From JANWKA01 sp035533815 (GTDB lineage Bacteria; Bacteroidota; Bacteroidia; Chitinophagales; Chitinophagaceae), in assembly GCA_035533815.1 (NCBI GenBank), contig DATLTB010000071.1, positions 1 through 55,420 of the forward strand: 55,420 nt of DNA, read 5' to 3'. The stretch's first letter is position 1. The number at the start of each line of letters is the position of its first letter. Shown piece after piece: positions 26,659 through 35,432 of the stretch. The position numbers and the translations under genes were made by a program. The notes under the pieces are model-generated. The model searched no databases and was not told the DNA's origin. It was given only the letters and a program-made list of their open reading frames with translations.

Positions 26659-27951
26659 TCATGACTCAGGACTGCGCAGGACTTCCCCGAAACTCAATTC
26701 CAGGTTATGCCGATTCCCCTTGAATGCATATTGAATGGTAAATCCGGATGCCTCGCAAATCTCTTTCACAATGGCGAGACCTAATCCCGTGCTGCCGGGT
26801 GAAGCAGGGTTTTTCCGGAACCGGTCGAAAATGCCTGCCGGCTCAAAAACCAGTGCGGGTCCGGTATTGGATATCATCAACCTTTTCTCTTCCAGCCTGA
26901 TCGTTATTTCCCCCGATTCGATGTTATGGCGTATGGCGTTGGACAACAGGTTTGAAATGAGAATATCCATCAGTTCGGCATTTGCCATAACCTCGGCCGT
27001 TTTATCCAATTGCATAATCAACCGGATATTTTTGGCTGCATACTGTTCTTCCAGCAGGTTCACGGTCTTTTCCAGTACAGCAGCCAGGTGGATTGGTTGG
27101 TTATCCATGAACTGCCGGTTTTCTATTTTAGACAATAGCAGCAGGCACCTGTTGAGCCTGGTTAGCCGGTCCACAGTATCGGTAAGGGATTGGATCTGTT
27201 CTGCCTGTTGTTCGTCCAGGTTGCTGTGCTGAAGCAGCAGATCCAGTTTGGTCCGGAAAATGGCCAGGGGAGTCTGCATTTCATGGGCTGCATTCTCTGT
27301 AAATTCCTTCTGGCTGAGATAGACTTGCTGATTCCTTTTCACCAGCTGGCTGATCGCCTGATTCAAGTCATTGAACTCGCGGATATGGGTGTGGGCCAGG
27401 TTAATTCCCGCATGTTTATCCAGTTCAAATTCCCTGAGTTTTTGTACAGTAATATAAAACGGGAGCCATATTTTCCTGGACTGGCTGCGGTTGATCAGCA
27501 GCAGCCCGGTAAGCAGGATGACCAGCAGGATGGTTTGTGTCAGCACGATTCCCTGACTCAGATCCTCGCTGTCAATCAGGGATTGCCTGATGATCATCCG
27601 ATATGGGCGTCCATGGAGATGGACAACCGAGCTGAGCACCCGGAACGGTTCATTCCCATGTTCCCTGCGGTTATGGCGATGCATGAAATGGAATCTTTGC
27701 TCTTCCCTGACCGGACCTGCCAGCGGGCTGATCTGGATATTGCCGTCCAGGGACTGAAGATAATCCCAGGTGGAATCATTACCGGTGGCATTGAGCCTGG
27801 CCACCAGTTCCTTCCTCCGGTGAAGCAGGGCTTCATCCACATCCTGAAGGAACAGTCGGCTGATGATGAAATAAAACACCGGTATCGCGACCAGGATGAC
27901 CAGGGCTGAATAAATGAGATAGGAACGTATAGTGCGCTGCAGCAGCCGCAT
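26659..27951 (-). CDS. Sensor histidine kinase
   Basis: 430 residues. One helix lies at residues 13-33 and another near 140-158; between them is a periplasmic sensor of about 105 residues with a His-rich patch (RFHFMHRHNRREHG near residue 86). The kinase core has the H box FTENAAHEMQTPLAIF with the phospho-His near 225, an N box NLLSNAIRHN, and GSTGLGLAIVKEIC. It would pass phosphate to the response regulator gene that starts four bases upstream. The His patch hints at a metal or acid stimulus, which is inference. Confidence 0.92.
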   Translation of the reverse strand: MRLLQRTIRSYLIYSALVILVAIPVFYFIISRLFLQDVDEALLHRRKELVARLNATGNDSTWDYLQSLDGNIQISPLAGPVREEQRFHFMHRHNRREHGNEPFRVLSSVVHLHGRPYRMIIRQSLIDSEDLSQGIVLTQTILLVILLTGLLLINRSQSRKIWLPFYITVQKLREFELDKHAGINLAHTHIREFNDLNQAISQLVKRNQQVYLSQKEFTENAAHEMQTPLAIFRTKLDLLLQHSNLDEQQAEQIQSLTDTVDRLTRLNRCLLLLSKIENRQFMDNQPIHLAAVLEKTVNLLEEQYAAKNIRLIMQLDKTAEVMANAELMDILISNLLSNAIRHNIESGEITIRLEEKRLMISNTGPALVFEPAGIFDRFRKNPASPGSTGLGLAIVKEICEASGFTIQYAFKGNRHNLELSFGEVLRSPES

Positions 27952-27955
27952 GGGA

Positions 27956-28630
27956 TCAGGTTTCTAGTTTATATCCCACGCCATAAATGGAGCGGATAAA
28001 ATCCACGGACCCGGCCTCTGCCAACTTTTTTTTCAGGTTTTTGATATGGGCATAGACAAAATCAAAATGGCCGAAGCTTTCTGCTTCATCCCCGGACAAG
28101 TGGGAGGCGATCGCGCTCTTGGAGACGACCCTGTTTTTATTGGCCACCAGGAAGAGAAGCAACTCGAATTCACGGCGGGTGAGATCAACTGGCTCGTCCT
28201 TCACCCGGACCCTCATGGCAGGGATATGGATATGCAGATCATTGAGCTGGACTTCATCGCTGCCTCCGAAGTTCTTCCGGCGAATGACTGCCGCTACCCG
28301 GGCGCTCAGTTCCGCCAGATGGAATGGCTTGGTCAGGTAATCATCAGCTCCAAGCTGCAATCCGATAATTTTATCATCCGTTGAATTCTTTGCAGAAATG
28401 ATGATGACCCCATCAGCTTTGCGGTTAATTCTCAGGTCCCTGAGAATATCCAGGCCGCTGCCGTCCGGCAGCGTAATGTCCAGTATGATGCAATCATAGT
28501 CATAATAATCTATTTTTTCCAGGGCCGACCGGTAAGTGCCCACAGTCACGCAGAGATAATGTTCGGATTGCAGATAGCTCACCATGCTGCGGGCCAGTTC
28601 CTGTTCATCTTCGATGATGAGTATTTTCAT
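27956..28630 (-). CDS. OmpR-family response regulator
   Basis: 224 residues. The receiver domain has EDEQ near residue 8, the phosphorylated Asp in CIILDITLPDGSG (near 51), and the Lys of LTKPFHL near 101. The C-terminal winged helix (about 125-222) shows LTRREFELLLFLVANKNRVV and FVYAHIKNLKKKL and YGVGYKL. It is followed four bases later by the histidine kinase. Likely targets are the efflux genes downstream. A -7-like box for this gene is at 28653-28660. Confidence 0.94.
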   Translation of the reverse strand: MKILIIEDEQELARSMVSYLQSEHYLCVTVGTYRSALEKIDYYDYDCIILDITLPDGSGLDILRDLRINRKADGVIIISAKNSTDDKIIGLQLGADDYLTKPFHLAELSARVAAVIRRKNFGGSDEVQLNDLHIHIPAMRVRVKDEPVDLTRREFELLLFLVANKNRVVSKSAIASHLSGDEAESFGHFDFVYAHIKNLKKKLAEAGSVDFIRSIYGVGYKLET

Positions 28631-28652
28631 TTCTTGATAGTGTACTGCTAAT

Positions 28653-28660
28653 CAAAGGTA
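28653..28660 (-). promoter_or_regulatory. Candidate -7 promoter box for the two-component genes
   Basis: On the minus strand it reads TACCTTTG, matching TAnnTTTG, 23 bases before the response regulator start. No clear -33 TTTG is found at 19-20 bases. It suggests that pnuC and the regulator pair can be transcribed separately. Confidence 0.4.
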
Positions 28661-28689
28661 AAAATCTGTACATATTCTGAAGCCCGCAT

Positions 28690-29313
28690 TCAGGAACGGA
28701 CTGTGGTGGCCAGGTTTTTCTTCCAGGCCATATACCCCAGCCATGCCAGTACCACATAGAACAGCATCAGGGTGCTGATCAGGTAAAGATGCTTGATGTA
28801 ATAAAGGGGAATTCCAAATGCATCTGAGATCAGCAGGACCAGCCAGTTCTCGATCTTGCGGCGGGCCAGCAACCACATCCCTGTGCATGCCGAAGCGGAC
28901 ACGAAGGAATCCAGCAGGGGAACATTATTGATATGATATTTACTGAGAAAAACATACAGGACCAGCCAGATCGGAAAGAACCAGGCTCCTGCAGTGATCC
29001 ACTCCTGCCTGTTACACCGGCTGACCGGCGTTTCCCGGTGCCGGCTGTCCCGGCGGGTCCAGTGGTACCAGCCGTAAATGCTCATCACCAGGTAATACAG
29101 GTTTAGTCCCGCATCGGGATAAAGCCGGTACTGTTGCTGAATGAAAATGTATATGCTGAATAAGATGCTGATTATTCCGCTGGGATAGACCAGGATATTG
29201 TTAATCCTGGCATACAGCACGCTGATTACAGCGAAAAGGACGGCCAGGATCTCGGGCAGGCTCATTTGCCGGGCATCACGGACAATGCCCCTGAACAGCT
29301 CATGGAAAATCAT
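28690..29313 (-). CDS. pnuC: Nicotinamide riboside transporter PnuC
   Basis: 207 residues with seven hydrophobic segments. The family core is visible: WLAV-like AVLFAVISVLYARINNILVY near residues 25-44, GLNLYYLVMSIYGWYHWTRR with the Trp-rich substrate region, and the C-terminal LFYVVLAWLGYMAWKKNL. It imports nicotinamide riboside by facilitated diffusion across the inner membrane. A kinase to trap the substrate lies at 20185-20703 on the same strand. No riboswitch is seen in the 95 bases upstream. Specificity for thiamine (PnuT) or other vitamins is the main alternative; the NadR-like kinase argues for nicotinamide riboside. Confidence 0.88.
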   Translation of the reverse strand: MIFHELFRGIVRDARQMSLPEILAVLFAVISVLYARINNILVYPSGIISILFSIYIFIQQQYRLYPDAGLNLYYLVMSIYGWYHWTRRDSRHRETPVSRCNRQEWITAGAWFFPIWLVLYVFLSKYHINNVPLLDSFVSASACTGMWLLARRKIENWLVLLISDAFGIPLYYIKHLYLISTLMLFYVVLAWLGYMAWKKNLATTVRS

Positions 29314-29408
29314 CGGCAGGCCTGGATGAAGGAATATTTTAAGGGAGCGGGCTGAATGGGGATGGAAACAACAATTCCCGGTAAGGTTAAACAGCCAAAC
29401 TATCCATA

Positions 29409-30002
29409 TTATTCGGCCTCTGCAACCACTTCCCTGACTTCGGGGATCATCCGTTTCATCATGCCCTCAATCCCTGCCTTAAGCGTGATCATGGAGGAAG
29501 GACAGCCTGAGCAGGAACCCTGCAGCATCAGGGTCAGGGTTCCGTGGTCATATTCCTTGAACCGGATTGCCCCACCGTCCATTTCCACGGCCGGTTTTAC
29601 ATAGCTCTCCAGAAGTTCCTTGATGCGTTTCACCACATCGGTATCATCCTCAGCCACGGAATTGGTGTTGACTGCAAGAGCGGCAATCTCTTCTTCCAAA
29701 AGGACCGGCCTGTTTTCTTCCAGATATTCCTTCAGGAAGGTTTTCACAGTGGGAATCACATCCATCCAGTCGGTATCTGCCGCCCTGGTAAGGGTGATGA
29801 AATTGCTGGCAATGAATACGCTGCGGATAAAGGGAAAGCCAAACAGTTCGGTAGCCAGGGGGGAGGGTCCGGCGCTGGCTTCATCCGGAAAATCAATGCT
29901 TTTACCGGGATATAGCAGCTTGTTCACCACAAACTTCATCGTCTCGGGGTTCGGCGTCATTTCTGTATAAATACTGACCATGGGATTACCGGTCTTGATC
30001 AT
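29409..30002 (-). CDS. NifU family Fe-S cluster carrier (Nfu type)
   Basis: 197 residues. An N-terminal Nfu_N domain (MTPNPETMKFVVNKLL near residue 15-30) and a C-terminal NifU-like domain with GSCSGCPSS (CxxC, near 163) identify an Nfu protein that delivers Fe-S clusters to target apoproteins in the cytoplasm. A start at the eighth codon (MVSIYTEM) is possible. It lies between pnuC and mgsA on its own transcript, divergent from mgsA. Confidence 0.92.
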   Translation of the reverse strand: MIKTGNPMVSIYTEMTPNPETMKFVVNKLLYPGKSIDFPDEASAGPSPLATELFGFPFIRSVFIASNFITLTRAADTDWMDVIPTVKTFLKEYLEENRPVLLEEEIAALAVNTNSVAEDDTDVVKRIKELLESYVKPAVEMDGGAIRFKEYDHGTLTLMLQGSCSGCPSSMITLKAGIEGMMKRMIPEVREVVAEAE

Positions 30003-30089
30003 AAAAACAGGTTTGTGCTACAAATTTATGAAATTTATACCGCAATGACGATACCCAGTCCGGCCCATGCAGCCTGAACCGGCTATTTG

Positions 30090-30107
30090 ATCTCCCATGA
30101 GGGAGAT
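30090..30107. repeat. Hairpin-forming inverted repeat in the nfu-mgsA intergenic region
   Basis: ATCTCCC (30090-30096) and GGGAGAT (30101-30107) form a perfect seven-base stem with a four-base loop, 56 bases before mgsA. The T tract of a terminator is missing, so it may be an operator or an mRNA-leader hairpin. Confidence 0.35.
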
Positions 30108-30163
30108 TTCATCAGCGCTTAACATTGGATGATCGGATTAATTCAAGTTTGAATACCAGGTAA

Positions 30164-30616
30164 ATGGAAACCACCAAGATACTCAAAGCCCAAAAGCGGA
30201 TCGGACTGATCGCGCATGATAACAAGAAAAAAGAATTGATAGACTGGGCCGTTTACAACAAACGGGCGCTGGCCAGCCATGAACTGTTCGCCACCGGTAC
30301 TACCGGCAGGCTCATGGAAGAGGCCCTGGACCTGCCGATTACCAAATTGCTCAGCGGCCCGCTGGGAGGTGATCAGCAGATCGGTTCCCTGATTGCATCC
30401 GGAGAAATTGACATCATCATCTTTTTTTGGGATCCTATGGAAGCCCAGCCCCATGATCCGGATGTCAAGGCCCTGCTCCGGATTGCGGCCGTCTGGAATA
30501 TCCCCATGGCCTGTGACCGGGCAACGGCTGATTTTCTGATGACCTCTCCCCTGATGCATGAACGCTATGAACTGATCCTTCCGGATTACAGCCATTACCT
30601 GAAACGGAAGGTTTAG
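30164..30616 (+). CDS. mgsA: Methylglyoxal synthase
   Basis: 150 residues. The family residues are clear: LIAHDNKKKELIDW (about 15-28), ATGTTGRLM (near 44-52), SGPLGGDQQIG (near 64-74), and IFFWDPMEAQPHDPDVKALLR with the catalytic Asp. It converts dihydroxyacetone phosphate to methylglyoxal and phosphate when sugar phosphates build up. The neighbouring glycosidases would supply sugar. Its last bases overlap the GH97 gene end by four, convergent. Confidence 0.95.
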   Translation: METTKILKAQKRIGLIAHDNKKKELIDWAVYNKRALASHELFATGTTGRLMEEALDLPITKLLSGPLGGDQQIGSLIASGEIDIIIFFWDPMEAQPHDPDVKALLRIAAVWNIPMACDRATADFLMTSPLMHERYELILPDYSHYLKRKV

Positions 30617-32595
30617 GTGTTCAGCGGGGTGATCCTGGCCGCCCAGCCCCCTCCGGGGGCCAGGTGAACGGTCATGTGTTCACCGGACCTGATCCTGCGG
30701 GTTATTTTCAGGTAATCTGTTCCGTTTCGGTCCGCATTGATCCCATCCTGGAAGATGACCATTTTATAGTTGCCCTGGGGAAGAAAAGAAAAATCCAGTT
30801 GGAGATCCCTGGGATTCCAGTCTGTCATGGCCCCCACGAACCAGGCTGACCCATGTCTGCGGGCCTCTGCAAGGTAGTCATCCACCTTGGCTGCCAGCAC
30901 TACGGTGCTATCCCAGGTAGTTGGCACACTGGCAATGAAATCCAGGCATTGCGGTTCCCTTTCATAGGCCACCGGGTTATCGCAAAGCATTTGCAGGGGA
31001 GCATCATAAAGCACATACATGGCTAACTGCTGACACCGGGTTCCCAGGCTCATCGGGTTACTGTAAATGGGCGCAAAATCCTTTTTCTGGGCATTGCGCA
31101 TGGCCCCGGGAGTATAATCCATCGGGCCTGCAAACATGCGGATAAAGGGCAGGGTGACCGCCATTTCAGGAGTGGTCAGCGAATCGGTCCACTTGTCATG
31201 CTCTAATCCCGGGACCCCTTCAAAGTTGAGGATATTGGGATAGGTGCGCATCATACCGTCCGGCTTATGCGCACCGTGAAAATCCACCACAAGATGTCTT
31301 TTGGCCGCTGCAGCCGCACAACGCCAGTAAAAATCCACCACATACTGGTCATCCCGGTCCATGAAATCCACTTTGATGCCCCGGATCCCCCATTTCTTGA
31401 ACAGGTCAAGGGCGCGGTCCATCTGGTTGTTCAGGGTCCACCAGGAACACCAGAGGATGACCCCGACATGCCTGCGGTTAGCATAATCCACGATGGCCTT
31501 CATATCAATGGCTGGAATGACTTTGGTCAGGTCTCCGGTCACATACCAGCCATCATCCATGATGATGTACTGCAGTTTATTCCGGGATGCAAAATCAATA
31601 TAATATTTATAGGTAGCGGTATTCAGTCCGGCCCGGAAATTCACCCCCGTGATGTTCCAGTCGTTCCACCAATCCCAGGCTACTTTGCCAGGCCTGATCC
31701 AGCTCCCGTCCTTCAGGGTATCGGGTGGTGCCAGCTGATATACAATTTCGTTATCCAGCAGGTCCGCGTCCCGGTCGGCAACGGCCAGTATCCTCCAGGG
31801 GAAGACCCTGTTTCCGCTGGTCCTGGATAAGTAATTCCAGTCGGTAGCCGGTACAATCTCCCGGTCCCAGCCATTCTGGCCAGGTATGTTTTTGCGGTTT
31901 GAACGCACGGCCGGCGGGAAGATAGCCCGCAGCATGTCATCGTGGTCTGAAGTAAAATATAATCCGGGATAATCATACAGGTCTGCTTCTGTCAGCAGCA
32001 GTTTTACCCCGGCCTGCTTTTCATCAATCAGCATGGGCAACTGGTTGGTTTCCGAACTTCCCAGACTATCTAGCGGCTTATAGGCATAAATATGTTCATA
32101 GGGATTCATCCACCTTCCTGCCCCCTGGAAATAAAACCAGCTGCCTGCGGGAAGCTGCAGGTCAAACTGCTCGTTTTCCACATTAATGCTATCCGGGTAA
32201 TGGGTGATAAACCGGTAGGCAATCGCACGATTGTATGCCCGGAAGACCAATTCATAACTACCGGCAAAGACCAGCACAAGCTGGTTATAATGATCCCTGA
32301 TCACGGCATTTTTAAATGGGATGAGCGGATGGATCTCCCGGTCGGCAGAAGTTTTCAGGGCCTGCAGGACCCGGGTATCCTTTCCTGGGAATAGTGAATC
32401 AGCTATATGCAGGCTGATACGGGCGGAGGATACGAGCAGCTTTCCGGCTTCCGAAAGCTGGAACCCGACCTGCTTCCCGGTGGTAATGGCGACAATCAGT
32501 CTCCCGTCAGGGGAACTTAGCGAATAGGATTGCGCACAGGAAATGCGGATTCCGGTCAGGGAAACAAAAAGGAGCAATAAGGGAACCTTGTACAT
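30613..32595 (-). CDS. Glycoside hydrolase family 97 (retaining-type alpha-glycosidase)
   Basis: 660 residues with a signal peptide (MYKVPLLLLFVSLTGIRISCA). The GH97 N-terminal beta-sandwich (about 25-300), a catalytic barrel and a C-terminal beta domain are present. The barrel has YIIMDDGWY and GIKVDFMDRDDQY, where the Asp of KVDF occupies the nucleophile position of the retaining alpha-galactosidase branch; inverting SusB-type enzymes lack it. LVVDFHGAHKPDG and NFEGVPGLEHD follow, with Glu candidates for acid/base. The enzyme is expected in the periplasm, acting on alpha-linked galactosides or glucosides. It lies 18 bases after the GH89 gene in the same operon. Confidence 0.92.
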   Translation of the reverse strand: MYKVPLLLLFVSLTGIRISCAQSYSLSSPDGRLIVAITTGKQVGFQLSEAGKLLVSSARISLHIADSLFPGKDTRVLQALKTSADREIHPLIPFKNAVIRDHYNQLVLVFAGSYELVFRAYNRAIAYRFITHYPDSINVENEQFDLQLPAGSWFYFQGAGRWMNPYEHIYAYKPLDSLGSSETNQLPMLIDEKQAGVKLLLTEADLYDYPGLYFTSDHDDMLRAIFPPAVRSNRKNIPGQNGWDREIVPATDWNYLSRTSGNRVFPWRILAVADRDADLLDNEIVYQLAPPDTLKDGSWIRPGKVAWDWWNDWNITGVNFRAGLNTATYKYYIDFASRNKLQYIIMDDGWYVTGDLTKVIPAIDMKAIVDYANRRHVGVILWCSWWTLNNQMDRALDLFKKWGIRGIKVDFMDRDDQYVVDFYWRCAAAAAKRHLVVDFHGAHKPDGMMRTYPNILNFEGVPGLEHDKWTDSLTTPEMAVTLPFIRMFAGPMDYTPGAMRNAQKKDFAPIYSNPMSLGTRCQQLAMYVLYDAPLQMLCDNPVAYEREPQCLDFIASVPTTWDSTVVLAAKVDDYLAEARRHGSAWFVGAMTDWNPRDLQLDFSFLPQGNYKMVIFQDGINADRNGTDYLKITRRIRSGEHMTVHLAPGGGWAARITPLNT

Positions 32596-32613
32596 GGGAA
32601 GGGGGTAATTGGA

Positions 32614-34821
32614 TTAGTGGGTATACAATGCTTTCAGCATGGGGTCGTATTTATGATAAAGTTCCCTGGACACAGCCAGGGCATCTCCCCGCACCGCAGA
32701 AGGATAACGATTATGGCTGTTCACCCAATGCCATTCCCAGTCCCTGATCCTTCGGTCAAAGGATTTGACATCCACCGGAGCATTTGCCGACATACAGCTG
32801 TCCACATAGCTGAAGAATTTTACCCACCGCGGACGGTAAAACCCTTTGATCAGCCCTGACCACTGCTTGCAGGCATATTCATGAAGGGGACTGTTCTTTC
32901 CACCCCAGAGGGTGACGAGGTCCCGGGCATTTTTTTCATAGAGCTGTTTTTCCGCCAGGGTGGTGCCCCAGCTTTTAGCCTGATCAATCCATCTTCCCAG
33001 CAGAAATTCTTTCCGGGTGGCCAGCAGCCGGTCCATATCATCAAGCAGGGCCAGAAATTCATGGCTGTAATGATGGAATGCCATGGTATCCTTATTCAGG
33101 TAGGCCTGGGAGAACTGCTGTTGCAGGGTATCGGCATAATTGGCGAGCACCTGCCGGGTAAGGTCCACCAGGTCATAGCGGAACCCGTCAGCGGCTCCCA
33201 GATTGCGGCTGGCGGCCATCAGATCATCCCAGGCGGGAAGCAGGTCCTGCGGTCTGTAAGACAGGTGGGTATATGTCCAGTTCGCATTGCGGGCAAAACA
33301 AGGCCTGGCAGTCAGGATGGATTCCGGACCACCTTCGCCCCTATCCGCCCGGTAAACGGTATTTCTCAGCACACCCCAGGCCTGTTCCGCCAACGGATCC
33401 TTTTTCCCATACCTGCTCCATGCATAGGCTTTCAGCCAGCTATTGAGATCAATGGCTTTATCCCGCCAGGTATTGGCCATCATCAGTTCATACATCACCG
33501 GGTTTTGTCCGATTCCCTCAGGAGTCAGCCCGATTCCGGTCAGCTTGCCGGCTAAAGAGTCATGGAGTGCGGCAGCCGGGCCTCCGGCTACCTGATCCAT
33601 CCTGCCGAAGAGGCTGATATTACCTCCGAAATTAAGGAGCATGCACCAGATCCAGGGCTTGCCGTAATAGGCATCCGTTTTATTCCACACCGGGGTGGTT
33701 TCGCTCCAAAGATCCAGGATGATCATCCGGTTATCCGGCACCGCATTCAGGAGGGCCCGGATCTGGGTGGGTTTCCAGTATTTGCTGTCATTGAGAAAGA
33801 GCCAGCCCTGCATGACCCAGATTGCATCCGGATCAACGGCGGTCATGGCAGACAGCACTTTTTTACTGACCCCGTCCAGGAAGGTGGAATCACTGGTCGG
33901 AGGCACATTCTCATTGAAAGTATCTGCGGAGTATAAATGATCCGTGCCGAATGTCTTGATCTCCTCTGCAATGAACTTTTTTCCGATCAGCTGGAACATG
34001 GGATCCGAAGGATCCAGGATATTCACATCGGCAAATCCGGCCCCCCAGTTGGTCTTTTTCAGTTTTGCCTCCGGATACCGGATATGGAATGAAGGGGGAA
34101 CATGCCCGGTGAAGGCAGGAAGCACGGGGGTCATGCCCAGGGATCTTTCCCGGGCCAGGATCTGCTTTTGCAGGATCACATGACTGGTCATCCAATCCCG
34201 GGGAAGCGGACCATCCCAGCCATCCAGATTACCCATCCAGAACCAGTTAAAATAGGCTGGACCGCTGAAAAATCCCTTCAGGTCCGCAGCAGTAAATCCC
34301 AGGCTTCTGTACACTTTGTACCATATTTCATTCTGTCCGGTCAGGGCCAGGGGCATGTTGATGCCATGCATGGCCATCCAGTCTATCTCCCATTGCCATC
34401 TTTTCCATCCCCACCAGCTCATGGAGTAATTGAAGGTGCAATAGTTGAGATAGTACCGGTATTTATAGGGAGAAACCTTATGCACCCGCTGCGGAACCAG
34501 GGGAAGGGGATGGGAAACCCTGAGGTTGGAACCATCCCAGCTGATATTGCAATGACAGTAATTCTTCAGATAAAAATAAAATGCAGAGGCCACCGACACC
34601 CCATTGCTTCCCCGGAGCAGGATTTTCCCGTGTTTACTTTCCAGTTCAAACACGTCCTCTCCCTTTTCCGGCGGAATATAGGAGACTACAAAATGTCCTG
34701 CTTCGGCGGGAAGCACCCTGGCAATCAGGGCATGAGCGGCCTGCTCATTGAGCTGGGAAAAAGCATGGCCTGCCACCAGCATACAACCTCCTGCCAGCAT
34801 GCATGATAATATTGTTTTCAA
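32614..34821 (-). CDS. Alpha-N-acetylglucosaminidase, glycoside hydrolase family 89
   Basis: 735 residues. The frame starts at TTG 34821 (the next ATG is at codon 8, 34800); the TTG keeps the full signal peptide KTILSCMLAGGCMLVAGHAF. The NAGLU domain order is present: N-terminal domain, catalytic barrel with YYLNYCTFNYSMSWWGWKRW and EIDWMAMHGINMPLALTGQN, DTFNENVPPTSD with the probable acid/base Glu, and the C-terminal helical domain. It removes terminal alpha-linked GlcNAc, for instance from mucin or glycosaminoglycan, in the periplasm. GH97 follows on the same transcript. Confidence 0.93.
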   Translation of the reverse strand: MKTILSCMLAGGCMLVAGHAFSQLNEQAAHALIARVLPAEAGHFVVSYIPPEKGEDVFELESKHGKILLRGSNGVSVASAFYFYLKNYCHCNISWDGSNLRVSHPLPLVPQRVHKVSPYKYRYYLNYCTFNYSMSWWGWKRWQWEIDWMAMHGINMPLALTGQNEIWYKVYRSLGFTAADLKGFFSGPAYFNWFWMGNLDGWDGPLPRDWMTSHVILQKQILARERSLGMTPVLPAFTGHVPPSFHIRYPEAKLKKTNWGAGFADVNILDPSDPMFQLIGKKFIAEEIKTFGTDHLYSADTFNENVPPTSDSTFLDGVSKKVLSAMTAVDPDAIWVMQGWLFLNDSKYWKPTQIRALLNAVPDNRMIILDLWSETTPVWNKTDAYYGKPWIWCMLLNFGGNISLFGRMDQVAGGPAAALHDSLAGKLTGIGLTPEGIGQNPVMYELMMANTWRDKAIDLNSWLKAYAWSRYGKKDPLAEQAWGVLRNTVYRADRGEGGPESILTARPCFARNANWTYTHLSYRPQDLLPAWDDLMAASRNLGAADGFRYDLVDLTRQVLANYADTLQQQFSQAYLNKDTMAFHHYSHEFLALLDDMDRLLATRKEFLLGRWIDQAKSWGTTLAEKQLYEKNARDLVTLWGGKNSPLHEYACKQWSGLIKGFYRPRWVKFFSYVDSCMSANAPVDVKSFDRRIRDWEWHWVNSHNRYPSAVRGDALAVSRELYHKYDPMLKALYTH

Positions 34822-35103
34822 ATTTTTGATATTGGTGAATGAGTTAATTGAAAAAGCTTTGCTATGCCCTGGTCAGGCGAACCAATCCCCATAATATTAA
34901 ACGGACTACGGCTCAAAGGGTTGATCGCCTTGTTGACCTTTATCCCCCAATAAATGTAAAAAAATCCCCGCTATAACCGTTCAGCCCTTAAAGCCAACTT
35001 AAATTTACCTCATTAAATTGGCGTATATTACCTGGATATAAAAGGATCTTTCCCTGAAAAGACGATTCTTATCATCCAAATTTACCTATAATCCAGACGC
35101 GAT

Positions 35104-35331
35104 ATGTACGATCGGGCGATAGTGAGAAAATCAATGGCCGGGGCTATTTTTATGTGCCCGCTGACCATATTAATACACCTCATTTTTGGTTATTTCCATT
35201 TATTTGGAGACTCCAGAGAACCTATTTGGCCTGATCTTATCGAAACCAGTCTGTTAACATCCCTTTTCTTTTATTACTTCCTGCTATTTTTGTTGAAAAG
35301 GACTAAAAAAAACTCCCTGATTGAAAGCTGA
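35104..35331 (+). CDS. Small membrane protein of unknown function
   Basis: 75 residues with two hydrophobic segments (about 10-30, and 46-64 LLTSLFFYYFLLFLLK) and a basic C-terminus. It is the only plus-strand gene between the GH89 and DUF1080 genes. I do not recognise a family. Its own ATG and composition support it as a real gene, but no other evidence is available. Confidence 0.5.
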   Translation: MYDRAIVRKSMAGAIFMCPLTILIHLIFGYFHLFGDSREPIWPDLIETSLLTSLFFYYFLLFLLKRTKKNSLIES

Positions 35332-35432
35332 AAAGGCAGTAAAGGTTGAATGTCATTTCTTGCTGCGTCCGGGCATTGAACTTTGACCCCATTTTCTTTT
35401 TCTTACCCCTAATTTCGTCTGTTTTCCCAGGT

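Noticed and set aside
29314..29408. Possible TPP or NAD riboswitch upstream of pnuC
   Set aside because: The 95-base leader has no thi-box-like CTGAGA or other conserved core, and no strong terminator hairpin.
34102..34806. A 234-codon plus-strand frame inside GH89
   Set aside because: It is a shadow of the GH89 N-terminal coding region and has no protein-like motif.
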